Both the position numbers and the translations under genes were made by a program. Shown here piece after piece: positions 10,350 to 21,844 of a stretch of DNA of 64,000 bases. The DNA comes from Lepidostoma basale. Its lineage: Eukaryota; Arthropoda; Insecta; Trichoptera; Lepidostomatidae. Positions within the stretch are counted from its first letter, which is position 1. Every line of letters begins with the position of its first letter. The DNA lies in NCBI GenBank assembly GCA_022606425.2, contig JAHDVF020000517.1, forward strand, positions 1 through 64,000, in the 5' to 3' direction. Below the pieces are notes generated by a model that worked only from the letters and a program-made list of their open reading frames with translations, made no database searches and had not been told where the DNA came from.

Positions 10350-10985
10350 CATTTACTAAAAAAAATATATTGAGGGTTACAAACAGCGATTTCAATATAC
10401 TCGTACAATACAAACACACAGACAACAAAACAAAGTCAATTACATGATACCACAAATATTGTACAGCAAATTACAAACGTATATAAATATATATTAAGAA
10501 TAAAGTAACATAATATTTTAGTGAGACAAAGAGAATAATAGTAATACCAGTAATAATGAATAATAATTTAAAAATTAACAAAAAAAATGAGAGTAACATA
10601 GTTACATTCGCCCCGAAGGGTTGCTCTGACTACTTTTTTAAATCACTTCCATTAAGATGGAACACATAGATGTTATTAAAGCACTTATTGTACATGTCGC
10701 ATATCCAGTACACTGTTGCATTTTGAGTGTAGTTTGAGTTTGTGAAGCAACATCATATCATTAATTGTTCGCCTATTATCGAGGGAGTCCAAGGAATAAA
10801 AAAAAAGGAAGGGCAGAATTATAATTTGTAAACGACCTACACATTTTGAAATTGATGTGTTTAATTATAGTTTTTTGGACTCTTTCAATGCGTTGAATAT
10901 GCATAGTAAGGAGACCAAACGGGAGAGATTCGAATACTGAACAAACCATGGTTGTATAAATAACTTTGATATATGTACAACAAGC
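10350..10985 (-). mobile_element. Decayed LINE 3' fragment (Jockey/CR1-like)
   Basis: Broken minus-strand frames give MVCSVFESLPFGLLTMHIQR, IERVQKTIIKHINFK and FTNYNSALPF, the C-terminal region of Jockey/CR1-type RT. The long 3' UTR ends in GAGGGTTACAAACAGC. The same 3' UTR occurs on the plus strand at 34.2-34.5 kb. Confidence 0.7.
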
Positions 10986-11734
10986 ACGTTTAAAGTAAAT
11001 GGGGAATGTTTAAAGGGGATTTATATAACTATTTTCATTCAATGTGAATAATTATCAATTCAAAATATAAAATCATGAATATATTCTCAGAGCTTCAGAA
11101 TAATTATGTAGGCGTAGACATTTTAGAAAAAAAGTTTGTGAGAATCGAATAAAATGTTTACACAGAAAATATATAAATTTAATTTCGCTTTAGCCTACCC
11201 ACGTAAATTCGCTTTTTATACAAGAACTTAGATAATATATTTCAAAATCATTCATCCATCCATCCATCCACCCATCATGTATGAAAACTTGGTTTTTGCC
11301 AATCTATGATAACCACAATTAGTGTTTTCATTGTTAATGTCAAAATGTAATATTCCAAAACGACGAACGTATTTCGGGGATGCCACCATTTGTATCTGCC
11401 AAGGCGTAGAATAAATATTGAATTTCAATACTTTGTCGTATACAAACGTATATTTCCTTCCATGTTATTTAACAGTTTCCTCACATAATCCGAATCGACT
11501 TCATTATTTCGGTTCCTTTTTCCTTTACTTCTTGTTTATCGTGTCAAAGGATTCCTCTGCCGTCTTCATTATAAACCGGAATGAATGTCTTTGATTATTC
11601 CTACGAATGATTGAATCAAAATAATGGAATTCGCGGAATTTATTAAGCCATTGCTGAATTATAATACTTTGCCATCATTCATATGTCATACGCGCGTTGA
11701 TTTAAAATATTAAATGTATTCCTAATTAATATGA
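10986..11734. other. Unannotated stretch with short CATC microsatellite
   Basis: A CATCCATCCATCCATCC run near 11252; otherwise nothing recognisable. Confidence 0.5.
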
Positions 11735-11990
11735 AAAAAAACGTCTGTTTTATAGGAGTTTTAATATATTTTATTGATGTAATGACATGTTTTGCCCTTC
11801 TAAGGCATTATCAAATGTATTTATATTGTAGATATTTGACAATGCCCTAGAAGGGCGAAACATGCCATTTCATCAAAAAAATATAATAAAATTCCTAGAA
11901 GGCAGACGTTTTCATATACATTAATTGTTTAATATGGAGCTTTACATCATTGTTCAAGAAATAATAAATAATAGTTTTCATTACACTTGA
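11735..11990. repeat. HH3 palindromic repeat
   Basis: Two inverted arms, AACGTCTGTTTTATAGGAG...ACATGTTTTGCCCTTCT and AGAAGGGCGAAACATGCC...GCAGACGTTTTCAT. Each arm has GATAA or GACAA, a GCCCU/AGGGC hairpin, then GAAACATG. This is hammerhead order, but with CUGAUGA degraded to UUGAUAA-type. Terminal part ATTAATTGTTTAATATGGAG. Confidence 0.65.
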
Positions 11991-12933
11991 TTTTTCAAAA
12001 GAAAACACTGTTTAATATTTCACTATACTATATTTATAGACTACACAACATGTTCCGTAGTTACCTTCATCTTCAGGTGTAAATATACGACTAAAACTAA
12101 AACGAGAAAGACTTATTATATATAAACAAAATATTGTGACTAAAATCCATATTACCGGTAACAAATTACATTGGGGGGAAAACCCACATTTATATATAAT
12201 ACAATAAATAATACAATGCCATACAATTAATACAATGTAATGGAAAGCTATTTCCAATTGATTCTGACAACTTAATAATTTAGTACATAAATAGTAAACA
12301 AAATCGAAAATACTTGATTTTAAAACATTCATAAATTAACACCTTGATAATTTAATACATTAATAATAAATAAATATGACATACGAAAAGACATTCTAAA
12401 GAATTATTTGAACTTGGGATTATAATTGGGGATGGGAGTTTGGAAGACAAAAGGTCGACGAGGTAACAAAATAGCAATTTACAACTTATAAATCCTTTAT
12501 ATGCTATTTCTTCGTGTGCCGAAATTGTATAATAAATTCTGAAACCATTGATGTGTACAAATCTTTTTTTAGAGTTTTTTTAATTCATCAATTGTCTTGT
12601 CTAATAATGAATATTTGAAGAAGAAAAAAAACATATTTATAACTTAAAATGTTTTTATTTTATTTCATATGAAACGACACAATTATATCATAGCAAGGCA
12701 AAAAATGTTATTATAATAATATAAAAACGCTTCATTTATATTACAAATTAAAAATAGATATTTACATTTTGGTTTAAGAAATAAAAATATGAATTTTATT
12801 GTTGATGTTTAAAAAAAAACACACTCTTCTAAAGAACGTTTATGTTAAGCTTTGTACAAAATGCAAGAACAGTGGTTTAATTAACTTATTGAACGCTAAG
12901 AATTAACACTCTGGAATTCCATAGTAATATACT
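11991..12933. other. AT-rich stretch with one isolated decayed hammerhead-like motif
   Basis: On the minus strand at 12088-12041: TTACAC, CTGAAGA, hairpin, GGAACATGTT, GTGTAG. Stem I (UUACAC/GUGUAG) and CUGAAGA are intact, but GAAA has become GGAA. No gene or other repeat seen. Confidence 0.4.
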
Positions 12934-13424
12934 TAGGAAATTGAAAATATCTTTGTTTAATCCACTTTTTATTAAAAAATATATTGAAAAACGTGACATG
13001 TTTCGGAGGATACATCTCCATCTTCAGGTTTACCTCCTTTTACTCCTTTCTCCTTAAATACTTTGTCTACTTTTAATCTCCCAAGCTCCCAATCAAATTC
13101 AAATTAATCATTTATTAATTTCTATATGTTTCAAATGTATGTTTTTTCTAAATTAATTTTTTTTTATATTTCCATCATATATTATTATTATTTTATATTA
13201 TTTATTAGTTCTTACTGATATATAAAAAAAAACTATTAGTACTTATAACAAATTAGTTAATTTTTAACATTTGAATTATTGTATCGAATTTTAAATGCGT
13301 TTTTTATTATTCTTTCTTTGTTTACTTTTTATTATATTTTTACACCTTAAGATTTAGTTTATAATGTTTTTTTAATATTTTTTAAATAAAGAGTGAATTA
13401 AACAAAGCTATTTTAAATTTCCTA
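12934..13424. repeat. HH6 element with long terminal inverted repeats and intact hammerhead-like core
   Basis: The ends TTAGGAAATT(G/T)AAAATA and CTTTGTTTAAT(C/T)CAC form inverted repeats that extend about 65 bp with mismatches. In the left arm the minus strand reads CTGAAGA (13027-13021), U, GGAG/CUCC hairpin, GAAA (13004-13001), C, AU, GTC (12997-12995). The right arm lacks the core. Interior AT-rich, no frame. Confidence 0.65.
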
Positions 13425-13784
13425 AGTGTTTTCATTATTACAAATGAAAAAACATTTGTATTGGTCATTATGTTCTTTACATCACATATATCTTTTTCCG
13501 CTGTCCAATAACAAATTGATGATCCTTACACCGGGGCTTGTCGTCCCTTTGTTTTTACTTGTAACACAAAATGTAATTTTTCTTTTCGCTAGACGTTTTA
13601 TAAAATCTCAATCTCCTTCCATTAATCAGTCCTGTCAATATTGTATCATTTCTTACATCACTGTTTGTAATCTTCTCCTGTATTTTCGATCAGATTAATA
13701 TTTATAACGATTGGGATACATTTTTTTAAAGCGTCATATCATGTTCCTTTCAAATTCTTAAATTACTCAAAAGCCAAAAGGGTT

Positions 13785-13922
13785 CAGTTTTTTATTACTT
13801 ATGATTTTATATTGTTTTTCTCGACATGTTTCGTAGTTTTTACACTTTCATTATCGGGAGAACGATATAAAAATGTCGAGAAAAATAAATTCGTAAATGA
13901 AAAAAAAAACTGTAAATGTAAT
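13785..13922. repeat. HH5 palindromic repeat
   Basis: Minus-strand left arm: TTCTC (13862-13858), CCGATAA (13857-13851), stem-loop, GAAA (13832-13829), CATGTC, GAGAA (13822-13818). Stem I UUCUC/GAGAA is perfect, but two core positions deviate from CUGANGA. The right arm retains only ATGTCGAGAAAAATAAA. Confidence 0.6.
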
Positions 13923-13934
13923 GAAATGATTTTA

Positions 13935-14130
13935 CTGAAATCTATTGATGGAAGTTCATTTTAAATAATAATGAAATAACACGATGTTTTTTAACAACTT
14001 CCACTTTTGTCTTTATTTCGACAGCGACCGGTTTCGCCAGGCTCGCTGGCATCGACAGACTGGTCGAAATAAAGACAAAAGTGGAAGTAGTTAAAAAAAC
14101 ATCGTTTTGTTTAATTATTACGTAAATGTA
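13935..14130. repeat. HH4 palindromic repeat, nearly perfect
   Basis: The left arm GATGGAAGTTCATTTTAAAT...CTTCCACTTTTGTC...GACCGGTTTCGCC is repeated inverted on the right (GACAAAAGTGGAAGTAG...TTTAATTATTACG). The minus-strand inner part reads GATGCCAGCGAGCCTGGCGA, then AACCGGTC: hammerhead layout with stem II GCCAG/CUGGC, but the first box is degenerate. Confidence 0.8.
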
Positions 14131-15424
14131 ATGGAAACCCACAGTATTGTATATTAATGCCTTACGTTTTAAATTAATACATATTATAAAGTTTTTTTCT
14201 CTCGTTATTTTTAACGAACTTAAACGCAGAAATTTCAAGTAATAACATTAATATTATGAATCTTCTTTTAGCTCTGAACCTTTCACTGAAATAATGTTTA
14301 CAATCCGCAGCCATTGTCATTATTGTGATTTGTGGAAAATTTTCTAAATTTGTAGTGTTCTTGCTAACTGACGAGTAGGTGGCATAATAAACCGATAAAA
14401 ATTTATAATATTGACTGAAAGATATCCCCTCTGAAAATAAACGATGTACTTAACCATTACGCAGGACAGAAAATTAGATGTAACAACGCCCGTTTTAACG
14501 CGATCGTAGTACATTACTTTTAGTGCCTTCCATTAAAAATCACATTTTCTTGTTTGTCCGACCGTGAGCTCTTCGGGAGTGTTAATAAGATAAGACTGTT
14601 GAAATTTCCTTAATTCCAACGGGCCACTTGTTAGTGCGGGAGAAGCTATCAGCTAGCGAAGTGGCCGAAACTTAATTCATACTGCAGGAAGTGACCTTTA
14701 CTTCTGTCCTCATAAATATTTTTTACATCGCGTTAGTTACCAAACCAGCCATCGCCGCACCCGCGCTGAGGCCGGCAACTCATTAATTTTAATTACTCCC
14801 GTCACTAGTGGTAGGGGAAACCGAAGGGGGCTTTTCCGCCGTTTAGGGACGAATTAGTATGAGGAAGATTCGCGTCATATTGTATCTGTTCGGATTCTGT
14901 TTGACAGGTGGCGCTGCTATCGGGGGTTAACCTAATGACAAGCTGCTCGCAGCCGTTGCTTTCTTATTTTGAATATTGATTAGGCGGGCTAAGTGCGGAG
15001 GAGGGGTCGGATCGGCAAAGTTCCAGCACAGCGTATTCCGGGAGTTACGCAACTGTCTCGGTATTGATAATTTGCTGACGTGATTAATAGGTTTTCTCCC
15101 ATAATTACTCGCTCTGTATTAAGTATCGCCTTTAGTTTCAATACTCAATATAAAACAACGTTCGGAATGGGTACCCGACTATTGATTTTAAAATTAGCCG
15201 ATCGAGTTACTTGAATAAACGTCAAGTTATTACACGTTTCTGCGAGTAAAGTTTTGTTCTATATTTTCGCGTATTTAGTATTAAACCGAACTGCCAGATA
15301 TTGTTGTATTCATTACGTAGTGAAATATGACTACATTTGAGATGACAAATTCGCCTTTGCGATGAAGTGAAAATAGGCAACGCCACGTGTTACGTTTTAT
15401 CTTTCCAATTCACCCAGAATTCAA
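14131..15424. other. Unique-looking intergenic DNA
   Basis: No repeat family of this window and no coding frame. Base composition rises to moderate GC at about 14570-15060, unlike the AT-rich repeats. It could be conserved non-coding host DNA, but the sequence alone does not show it. Confidence 0.45.
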
Positions 15425-15520
15425 CGGGAGTGACATGTTAGATAATGCCCTAGCAAGGTGAAACATTCTCATAACAGTAATAAAAGTTTTAGAATTCATA
15501 TATTTTCGTCAATTTATTTT
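15425..15520 (+). repeat. HH3 right-arm fragment
   Basis: AGATAATGCCCTAGCAAGG, then TGAAACATTCTC and AATAAAAGTTTTAGAATTC match HH3 right arms at 35.5 and 55.06 kb. Confidence 0.6.
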
Positions 15521-15604
15521 TCGTGACAAAAGCAATAGCTAGGTTCGTAGAGATGACTTCTATTTTCTTGCCAATGTTGAAGGAAGGACTTTGTGTCGTT
15601 TCAG

Positions 15605-16182
15605 GGGCGCCGGGTAGTAGTTATATAACATTCCCAAACAACAATCAAACAAACTTCAATCTGCGTTCAATGCAGCAGCAAGACTCATTAAAGAAAAAAT
15701 CCCATATAACACAACATTACAAAGAACTTCACTGGCTTAAGAGTCCAGAAAGAATCCAGTATAAACTCTGCTGGACAGTCTTCAAAGCGCTACACGGAAT
15801 GGCTCCAAATTATATATCCGAACTCTGTATAACGGACAGCCTAAATACAAGGAAATCCACACTTCGCTCGGCGAACTCCTCGGCAATAGGAAGATTAGTC
15901 GAGCCAAAGCTTGACCTAGTACAAATTTCGGGAATCGAGCGTTTGCGGTAGCCGGTCCATCAGCTTGAAACAATCTTCCTTCACACCTTAGATGCATAAA
16001 TGATCCGACAGACTTCAGGTCTAAGCTGAAACACCCATATTTTTCATATATCATACCCAATTTAGAACTTGCATATTTTGTTCTATTATACTTTCTAATC
16101 GATCGCGAGTATCAATCAGATGCATTTAGATTTAAAACATATCTTAATGCTCAATTGAGGTGATTAAATCACAAAAACGGCG
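15605..16182 (+). mobile_element. CR1/L2-like LINE 3' fragment, split by the Transib at 16183
   Basis: Frame residues HITQHYKELHWLKSPERIQY and KLCWTVFKALHGMAPNYISE match the 'HITPVLKELHWLPVRERI...LHGLAP' end domain of CR1/L2-like LINEs. After a frameshift, AGPSAWNNLPSHLR-type residues follow, then a 3' UTR with ATTGAGGTGATTAAATCAC. The element resumes after 19140 (CTTTAAAAGTTAGCATATTA). 5'-truncated. Confidence 0.85.
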
Positions 16183-19135
16183 CACAGTGGGGCCAAAATA
16201 TGAAAACGTGTCATTAACTCATAGAAGCTATATATATAGCTATAAATCAAAGGATTTAATGTACTTTGGACAATGTCATGAATATTAACACTTTATTTTT
16301 CCAATAACAATGAAATATGTGTCAAATACCGTCTTATTTTTATATGCTCGTTAAAGTCATTTTTTATTATTTTTAATAACGTAAAATGCAGCTTAGTTTT
16401 ACATAATATATACGTTTCTTGAAAGAACGTCGATTTTACCCTTCATAAATACACACCAATATATTTTTTTTACTCGTTATCAGATATTTCTGAGACACCA
16501 TCATTGTCATCGGATTCATCATTTTCGCTTTGGCTGGAGGACCCTGTAGATGGAGGTATTATCAGATCCAAAACGTCTTTGGGGAGTCTAGTTAGTTTCT
16601 CTTTCGGCAATTTCCTCTTACTAGTTTTCAATTTAATAGTTAAAGGATCTGATGAGAGTAAAAGAAAATTTAAAATATCCGTGTTTGAATTCGTTCTGCT
16701 GGATTTCCTCGAGTGGTACTCCCTAAACTTTTTAAAATCTTTGTTACGTGCTTCCTGCGCTTCTTCGGTTAATTGACCTATCGGCAATATTGACGTTTTT
16801 ATTATTTCAGGTCCGTGTATTAAATATTCGTGAAGTGTGGGTGGCATATTACACCACGGATATTTTTCTTCAAAATATCTGGCTGTATGTAACGCATACT
16901 CCCGGTATTTTTCCATACTAATTTCATGACCACATGATATAACTATTAAAATGGTGTGCATTTTTCTTATTAATTCTACATCTAAATTGTTTATTTCTGC
17001 AGACACCTCTGCATTTAAAAAAAAACGCTTGGCGGTATTTCCATCGTTTGTGTTACCAAAGCCCGGCTTGGTTTGTCCACGATCAAACCTAGTTTTTCTT
17101 TGAACTGAGCTTGAATTTTTTTCTTAGTTTCTTCAACGATTTCCTTGTCTGTCCCTCGAGCTTTTATAGGCAGCTTGTACGTCAAATGGAGAAGACACTA
17201 AAAAAAGCGTATCCATCCGTGCAAGACCGAAATGCCGAATTCTAAATTTTCTGTTTTTATTTATTTTGTTAGAAATGCATCTATATATTATAATTCAATT
17301 GTTTAGATGTGGCACCACGTATGTAACATTTTTGGGTAGAAGAAGTATGTGTGATAGCATCACATACTTTGCCATCAATCATTGCGAATATTAAATGATG
17401 TTTGATTACGATAACGCGCCCATCTAGTCTGACTATAGTTGTGGTAATATGTTTTATTTCTTCATCTACCCTTCGTTTCTCTTCCAAATGTACTGCTGTG
17501 CATTCCTTAATAAATTCTATTTTCAGAGGTCTGCAATACCTCGTTGAACCAGGTCTTGGATTTTGCCAAATAATTTTGGCACCAGACACTAGGCGTAAGG
17601 GGGCAAATGATGTGATAAAAACCGCTGCATCATCGGCATCTGCGTCAAAAAAAGCCTGTTTATGTGAACTGTGCCCCGAACTTCCATCAACTCCCCATTT
17701 GGAATATAATATCATATTATTTAATTCTTTGGGTTTGAGTGTAAAAACAACATCTTGATGGGTGATAATTAAACGCTCAATCGTGAGATTAAGCATGATC
17801 TGCAAATCAACATATACCAAAGTATCCGTGACATGTATATTTTCTGGCTCTGGATAACATCGTATTTTTTAGGCCTGTACAGTTTTATACGAAGGATATA
17901 AGTTTTTAGATTTCAACTTAATAGCGTTATACTGATGTGGAGGCAAGTCCGCTTTTATTAAAAGTGCTAAAGCATCTTCTGCTGACATGAACACGTTTCC
18001 AAAAGACTCCCTGGAAGTTTGATGAGATTTACCTGAACCTGTTGGAACAGATAAAATACCTCGAACCAACTTTGAGGCATCTGCCTGTCATGCAGCTCTA
18101 AGTTCCATTTGTGTTGCGTAGAGTAAGTCTGGCAGAGATGCAGAATTCCTCAGATTAACCGTCTTTTGCCGCTTCACCCTTTCTGTACTCTCCTCAAAAG
18201 GAATAATCGGGCGACCGCCACATGTTTTTGTAGCGCGAATAAAAGAAACGGATGTATCAAGCCACGTTTTATTAACATCGAGAAATCTTTCTTTCATCCA
18301 GTGAGCTGATTCCCATCATGATTTATAATCAAATTTAAACCGAATAAAATTTTTAACACACGTAACACTTTTTCCTAACTCCTCAACACACCCTGTCCGT
18401 TTTATGATTTCTTTTTGCAGGAAATCAATCTGATCCTCCAATTTTTCTTTTCCGAAACTCTTCATAAGCGTTATTAATTGATGCTTTGTCTTGAACAAAG
18501 TGCTGGAGCTGGTACCTAGGTATGCGAGAAAAGGAAAAACAGAATAAGATACAAAATTGGTGTATTTTTTTTTCATTTTTGGTTATTCGAAATGTGCTGT
18601 TATTATGAAAAAGTGCAAAAAGTGTCAAAAAATAACATCATATCAATAAAGTACAACAATCACTTATTATAAATCAATTGAAATACTTGCGGAATTCATC
18701 GGGATTCTATACTAAATCTCTAAATGTTTTTTTAATATTACAAAAACCTCTGTATCATTTTAATGCGAAATCGGTTTAATTTTTTTACATTTAAAACAAG
18801 CCGTAATTACAATTAATTTAACTCGAAAAAGAGGATACATACCTGACGTGTAAGGTTCCATACTAAAACATTAAATTTTTTATCAATAATACAACGAAAG
18901 AAATGTTAGAAACTAGGTGTTGCGCTGACTTGAAATAACGGACGTGTAACCTCTACGAGTAATCGGCTCCGATTGAGGGGTGCTAGAGCGAACGTGTCAC
19001 AGTCTAGCTTGTTTATCTGCTCGTGATCATATGCTAAATATATCTGAGTCATCATATAATAACAAAGCGTTTAATGAATCATAATTTTTATTTTTTGGGT
19101 TATTGTATGAGAAATCTGAATCCTGCCCCATTGTG
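16183..19135 (-). mobile_element. Transib DNA transposon, full length, inactive
   Basis: Ends are inverted repeats beginning CACAGTGGGGCC (16183, plus) and CACAATGGGGCA (19135, minus), flanked by the 5-bp direct repeat CGGCG (16178-16182, 19136-19140). Transib elements have CAC-starting ends like the RAG signal heptamer CACAGTG and make 5-bp GC-rich duplications. Length is 2953 bp. Internal minus-strand coding relics identify a Transib transposase. It lies inside a CR1/L2-like LINE 3' UTR, and a paralogous LINE at 24.5 kb shows the same site with a single CGGCG. Confidence 0.95.
16470..18576 (-). pseudogene. Transib transposase (RAG1-core relative), broken
   Basis: The reading frame is collinear but interrupted by stops and frameshifts; segments run 18576-18316, 18297-18088, 18069-17869, 17820-17281, about 17250-17010 and 17006-16470. 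Landmarks in order: GRPIIPFEESTERVKRQKT; SAEDALALLIKADL; WGVDGSSGHSSHKQ (first catalytic Asp region); MIDGKVCDAITHTSSTQKC; CYIRGATSKQ, where the family has a C-x2-C zinc pair, so the second Cys is now Arg; FGISVLHGWIRFF; KPGFGNTNDGNTAKRFF; LIHGPEIIKTSILPIGQLTE then EAQEARNKDFKKFRE (catalytic Glu region, comparable to the RAG1 C-terminal core); and an acidic C-terminus ending ISDNE. It would have cut and pasted its own element. At least four lesions make it dead. Family assignment comes from recalled family motifs. Confidence 0.92.
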
Positions 19136-19734
19136 CGGCGCTTTAAAAGTTAGCATATTATTTTTGACACTCGTGAAGACATATTTTTTCCCCCGTTTGT
19201 CAATTTGAAATACTTAATATGAAGTTTTCTATCACATTTTATTTTCCAATATTTATTCTTTTCATACAAGGAAAATTTTATCGTAGCATGTTATTTAGAG
19301 CGTTTTTTATTTCAGTGTTTTATAACAGGCACGCAATGTTGTATCGCTCGCAGCCAACAAGTTCTAGAAAATTGAAACTTGAACAGTGGCACTCTTGACG
19401 TGCCTTTTTACGTCGCGTTCAGCGCGTCAAACAACTATAATGTTCCTTTAATATTCCCCCATTGAAACATGAAACGCTTGTAAATTTTATGCATTTTTTT
19501 CTCCGAAGCACATTACGATACACGTAGCTTTAACGGGCTACTCAAATTTGAATGAGGTAGCTTCGAGGGGAGCATAACTCGATTTTACACCGCGTCGCGA
19601 GTCGATTTGCAAGGACTTCGCTTCTGTTCGAATGTATTCAGCATTGTTTAACTCCTAACGAGCTTAATATACTTTTCGATGTACTGCGGCCCGTTTTTAT
19701 AAAACTTCAAAATTTGTATCGATTGTATTCGTAA
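19136..19734. other. Transib target duplication and unannotated flank
   Basis: 19136-19160 completes the LINE 3' UTR that holds the Transib. From about 19161 to 19734 I see no gene or repeat. Confidence 0.5.
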
Positions 19735-19934
19735 CCTAAGTAGATATTTTATTTTGTTTGTTGGAAAGACATGTTTCGACTCGATTAATTAAGCATTATG
19801 AAATGTTTTATAATGCAACGAGCATCAATGATGCATCAATGCATCAGTAAGGCGAACCATGTCATTCCTATAAAATGAAATGAAACACCTATAAAACAGA
19901 CGTTTTCATTCGTGTTAATTATTTAATATGAAAA
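19735..19934. repeat. HH3 palindromic repeat, decayed
   Basis: Left ACATGTTTCGACTCG; right AGTAAGGCGAACCATGTCATT and ACAGACGTTTTCATTCG, with ATTATTTAATATG. Both core boxes are damaged. Confidence 0.5.
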
Positions 19935-20318
19935 ACTAACTAACCATCACGCCGTCTCCCCGAAGGGGTAGGCAGAAAGAATGGACTGCCACACTTTTCT
20001 TTCCTGACATATTTCTCTCGCTTCCTCAACATTCATACATCGTGAAATGTACGCGCGTCGATTTCTCTGACTCCTCACATGGCCGACATGACATTCAATA
20101 TTTGATTTATTTGATCGTGCCACGTTTTCCTCGGTATTCCTCTATTTCTGGTTCCATTTACATCGTTAACATATAATTTTTTTACCATTCTTTCTTCATT
20201 CATTCTTTCTATATGTCCAAACCATCTTAATGATCCTTTCATTATTTTGTTCATAACACCATCATTCGCACCGCATTCGCTTCTTATATTTTCATTCGAC
20301 ACTCCATCATATCATACC
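19935..20318 (-). mobile_element. LINE-A 3' fragment
   Basis: The minus strand encodes SNENIRSECGANDGVMNKIM, KGSLRWFGHIERMNEERMVK and GIPRKTWHDQINQILNV, then a frameshift and the usual tail ending TTAGTTAG. Very close to the copy at 59.6-60.4 kb. Confidence 0.85.
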
Positions 20319-20817
20319 TCTACCACGAAGGTCGTCAAAGAAATACATCTAGCACTCATCTCATTTACTTGTGTAAATACTAATGTGTTCAATAATTCTC
20401 GAACTTTTAGTAGAAATTTTCCATTAAAACTATCACGTTTCACTAACTAAATTTCCTGTTTCTCATATCTCCCTCGCACAACCCGCCACGTGCTTCCTGC
20501 TCGGCGGGATCACAAGATTAGTATTAGTTCTCGGCTATATTTTTCCGGAATAATTTTCCTCCCCCGGCCTTTATTTACGATTAGGTACCGTCAATAGTCC
20601 CCATAAATCACGGGCGGGCCAAACGAATCGCTGACCCCGCGTCACACACACGGCCGCCGCCTCAAATCATTTCTTGCCGCTCTTTTTACTCCCCATAACC
20701 TATTTTTTACGACTCTTGCACCATTTTTAAAACGATCGTAACTCATTATTATTATCTAAGCATTTTCCTGGCAATCTGACGCCATACAGTCCAAAGTCAC
20801 ATGAACACAATGATAAT
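20319..20817. other. Unannotated intergenic DNA with a moderate-GC patch
   Basis: GC-richer at about 20460-20670, with no frame and no repeat that I recognise. Confidence 0.45.
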
Positions 20818-21185
20818 AATATGCTAACTTTTAAAGCACCGTTTTTGTGATGTAATCACCTCAAGGGCGCATTAAGATGTGTTTTAAATCTAAATGTGAA
20901 CGCTGCATCTGATTGATATTCGCGATCGATTAGAGTATAATAGAACAAAATATGCAAGTTTTAAATTGGGTATGAAATGTGAAAAAGATGGGTTTTCAGC
21001 TTAGATCTGAAGTCTGTCGGATCATTTATGCATCTGAGGTGTGAAGGAAGATTGTTCCAAGCTGATGGACCGGCTACCGCAAACGCTCGATCCCCGAAAT
21101 TTGTACTAGGGCAACGAACGCTTTGGCTCTTCTTACACAATCTTATTCTAACAATAATATGTTTCAAATGCAGATTTACATCGAT
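20818..21185 (-). mobile_element. CR1/L2-like LINE 3' fragment
   Basis: The minus strand encodes FGDRAFAVAGPSAWNNLPSH and LRCINDPTDFRSKLKTHLF, the RAFSVAGPRLWNSLP-type LINE terminus, then the 3' UTR shared with 15.6, 24.5 and 45.1 kb. It shows the pre-insertion form of the Transib site (ACGGTGCTTTAAAAG). Confidence 0.85.
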
Positions 21186-21191
21186 GTTGAT

Positions 21192-21590
21192 GAAACTAAT
21201 TAACTAATCATTACGCCGTCTCCCCGAAAGGGTAGGCAGAAATAATGGACTGTCACACTTTAACCGATGCGGCACTCCATCCTTTTCTTTTCGCCCCGCG
21301 GGAGACGCGGTCTGATGGGTTGCGAACCTCATCGCCACCACCTATAGGGCATCACACACACACTTCGATCATCTAACATCCACAAAATAAATCTAAATAA
21401 AACAAATCATATAAAATACAATGATATAAAATAAAATAAAATAACAAAATAAAAATATTTTAACACATAATGTTCATTTTAGATGTTGCACTTGTTGACA
21501 TGGACGATCCGGACTTTTGTGTTTATTTAATTTATGTTACACGCATCCACCGTTTTTTAAATTAGCTGTAATTAGGCACTAAACTAATTT
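21192..21590 (-). mobile_element. SINE-like element using the LINE-A 3' tail
   Basis: Minus strand: a low-complexity ATTTTATTTTATATCATTG part, then GGTGGCGATGAGGTTCGC, CGTCTCCCGCGGGGCG, GGATGGAGTGCCGCATCGG, then the LINE-A tail. Same body at 31306 and 49845. No open frame. Confidence 0.65.
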
Positions 21591-21599
21591 GCTGTAATT

Positions 21600-21800
21600 A
21601 TGTTGATTCCCTCTCACTGGTTTCAATCCTGGGATTGGTTTGCAGCAATTTCCTCTATTATTCTCTGCCATTCTTCCCTGTCTTGTGCGGCTCTTTTGAA
21701 ATCTGCATATGATGAGCAGCGCACATCCACCAACAGGTCCTCCAGGTACTCTCGGCATGGGGGTCCCCTAGAGTTTGTCCCCTCGGTCAATATGTTGATT
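21600..21800 (-). mobile_element. LINE C-terminal fragment
   Basis: The minus strand encodes RGPPCREYLEDLLVDVRCSS then YADFKRAAQDREEWQRIIEE, resembling the '...DVRSYEELKRLAQDRDAWR' end domain of insect LINEs. Different family from LINE-A. Confidence 0.6.
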
Positions 21801-21844
21801 AAACAATAAAAAAATATGTAATATTTTAAGGTTAGTTTTAACAT

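Noticed and set aside
12012..12332. 106-codon minus frame rich in Ile/Tyr/Cys
   Set aside because: AT-rich low-complexity translation overlapping a hammerhead-like relic.
16470..18576. A host RAG1-like gene
   Set aside because: CAC-type ends, CGGCG duplication and an empty paralogous site show that it is a transposon, and its frame is broken.
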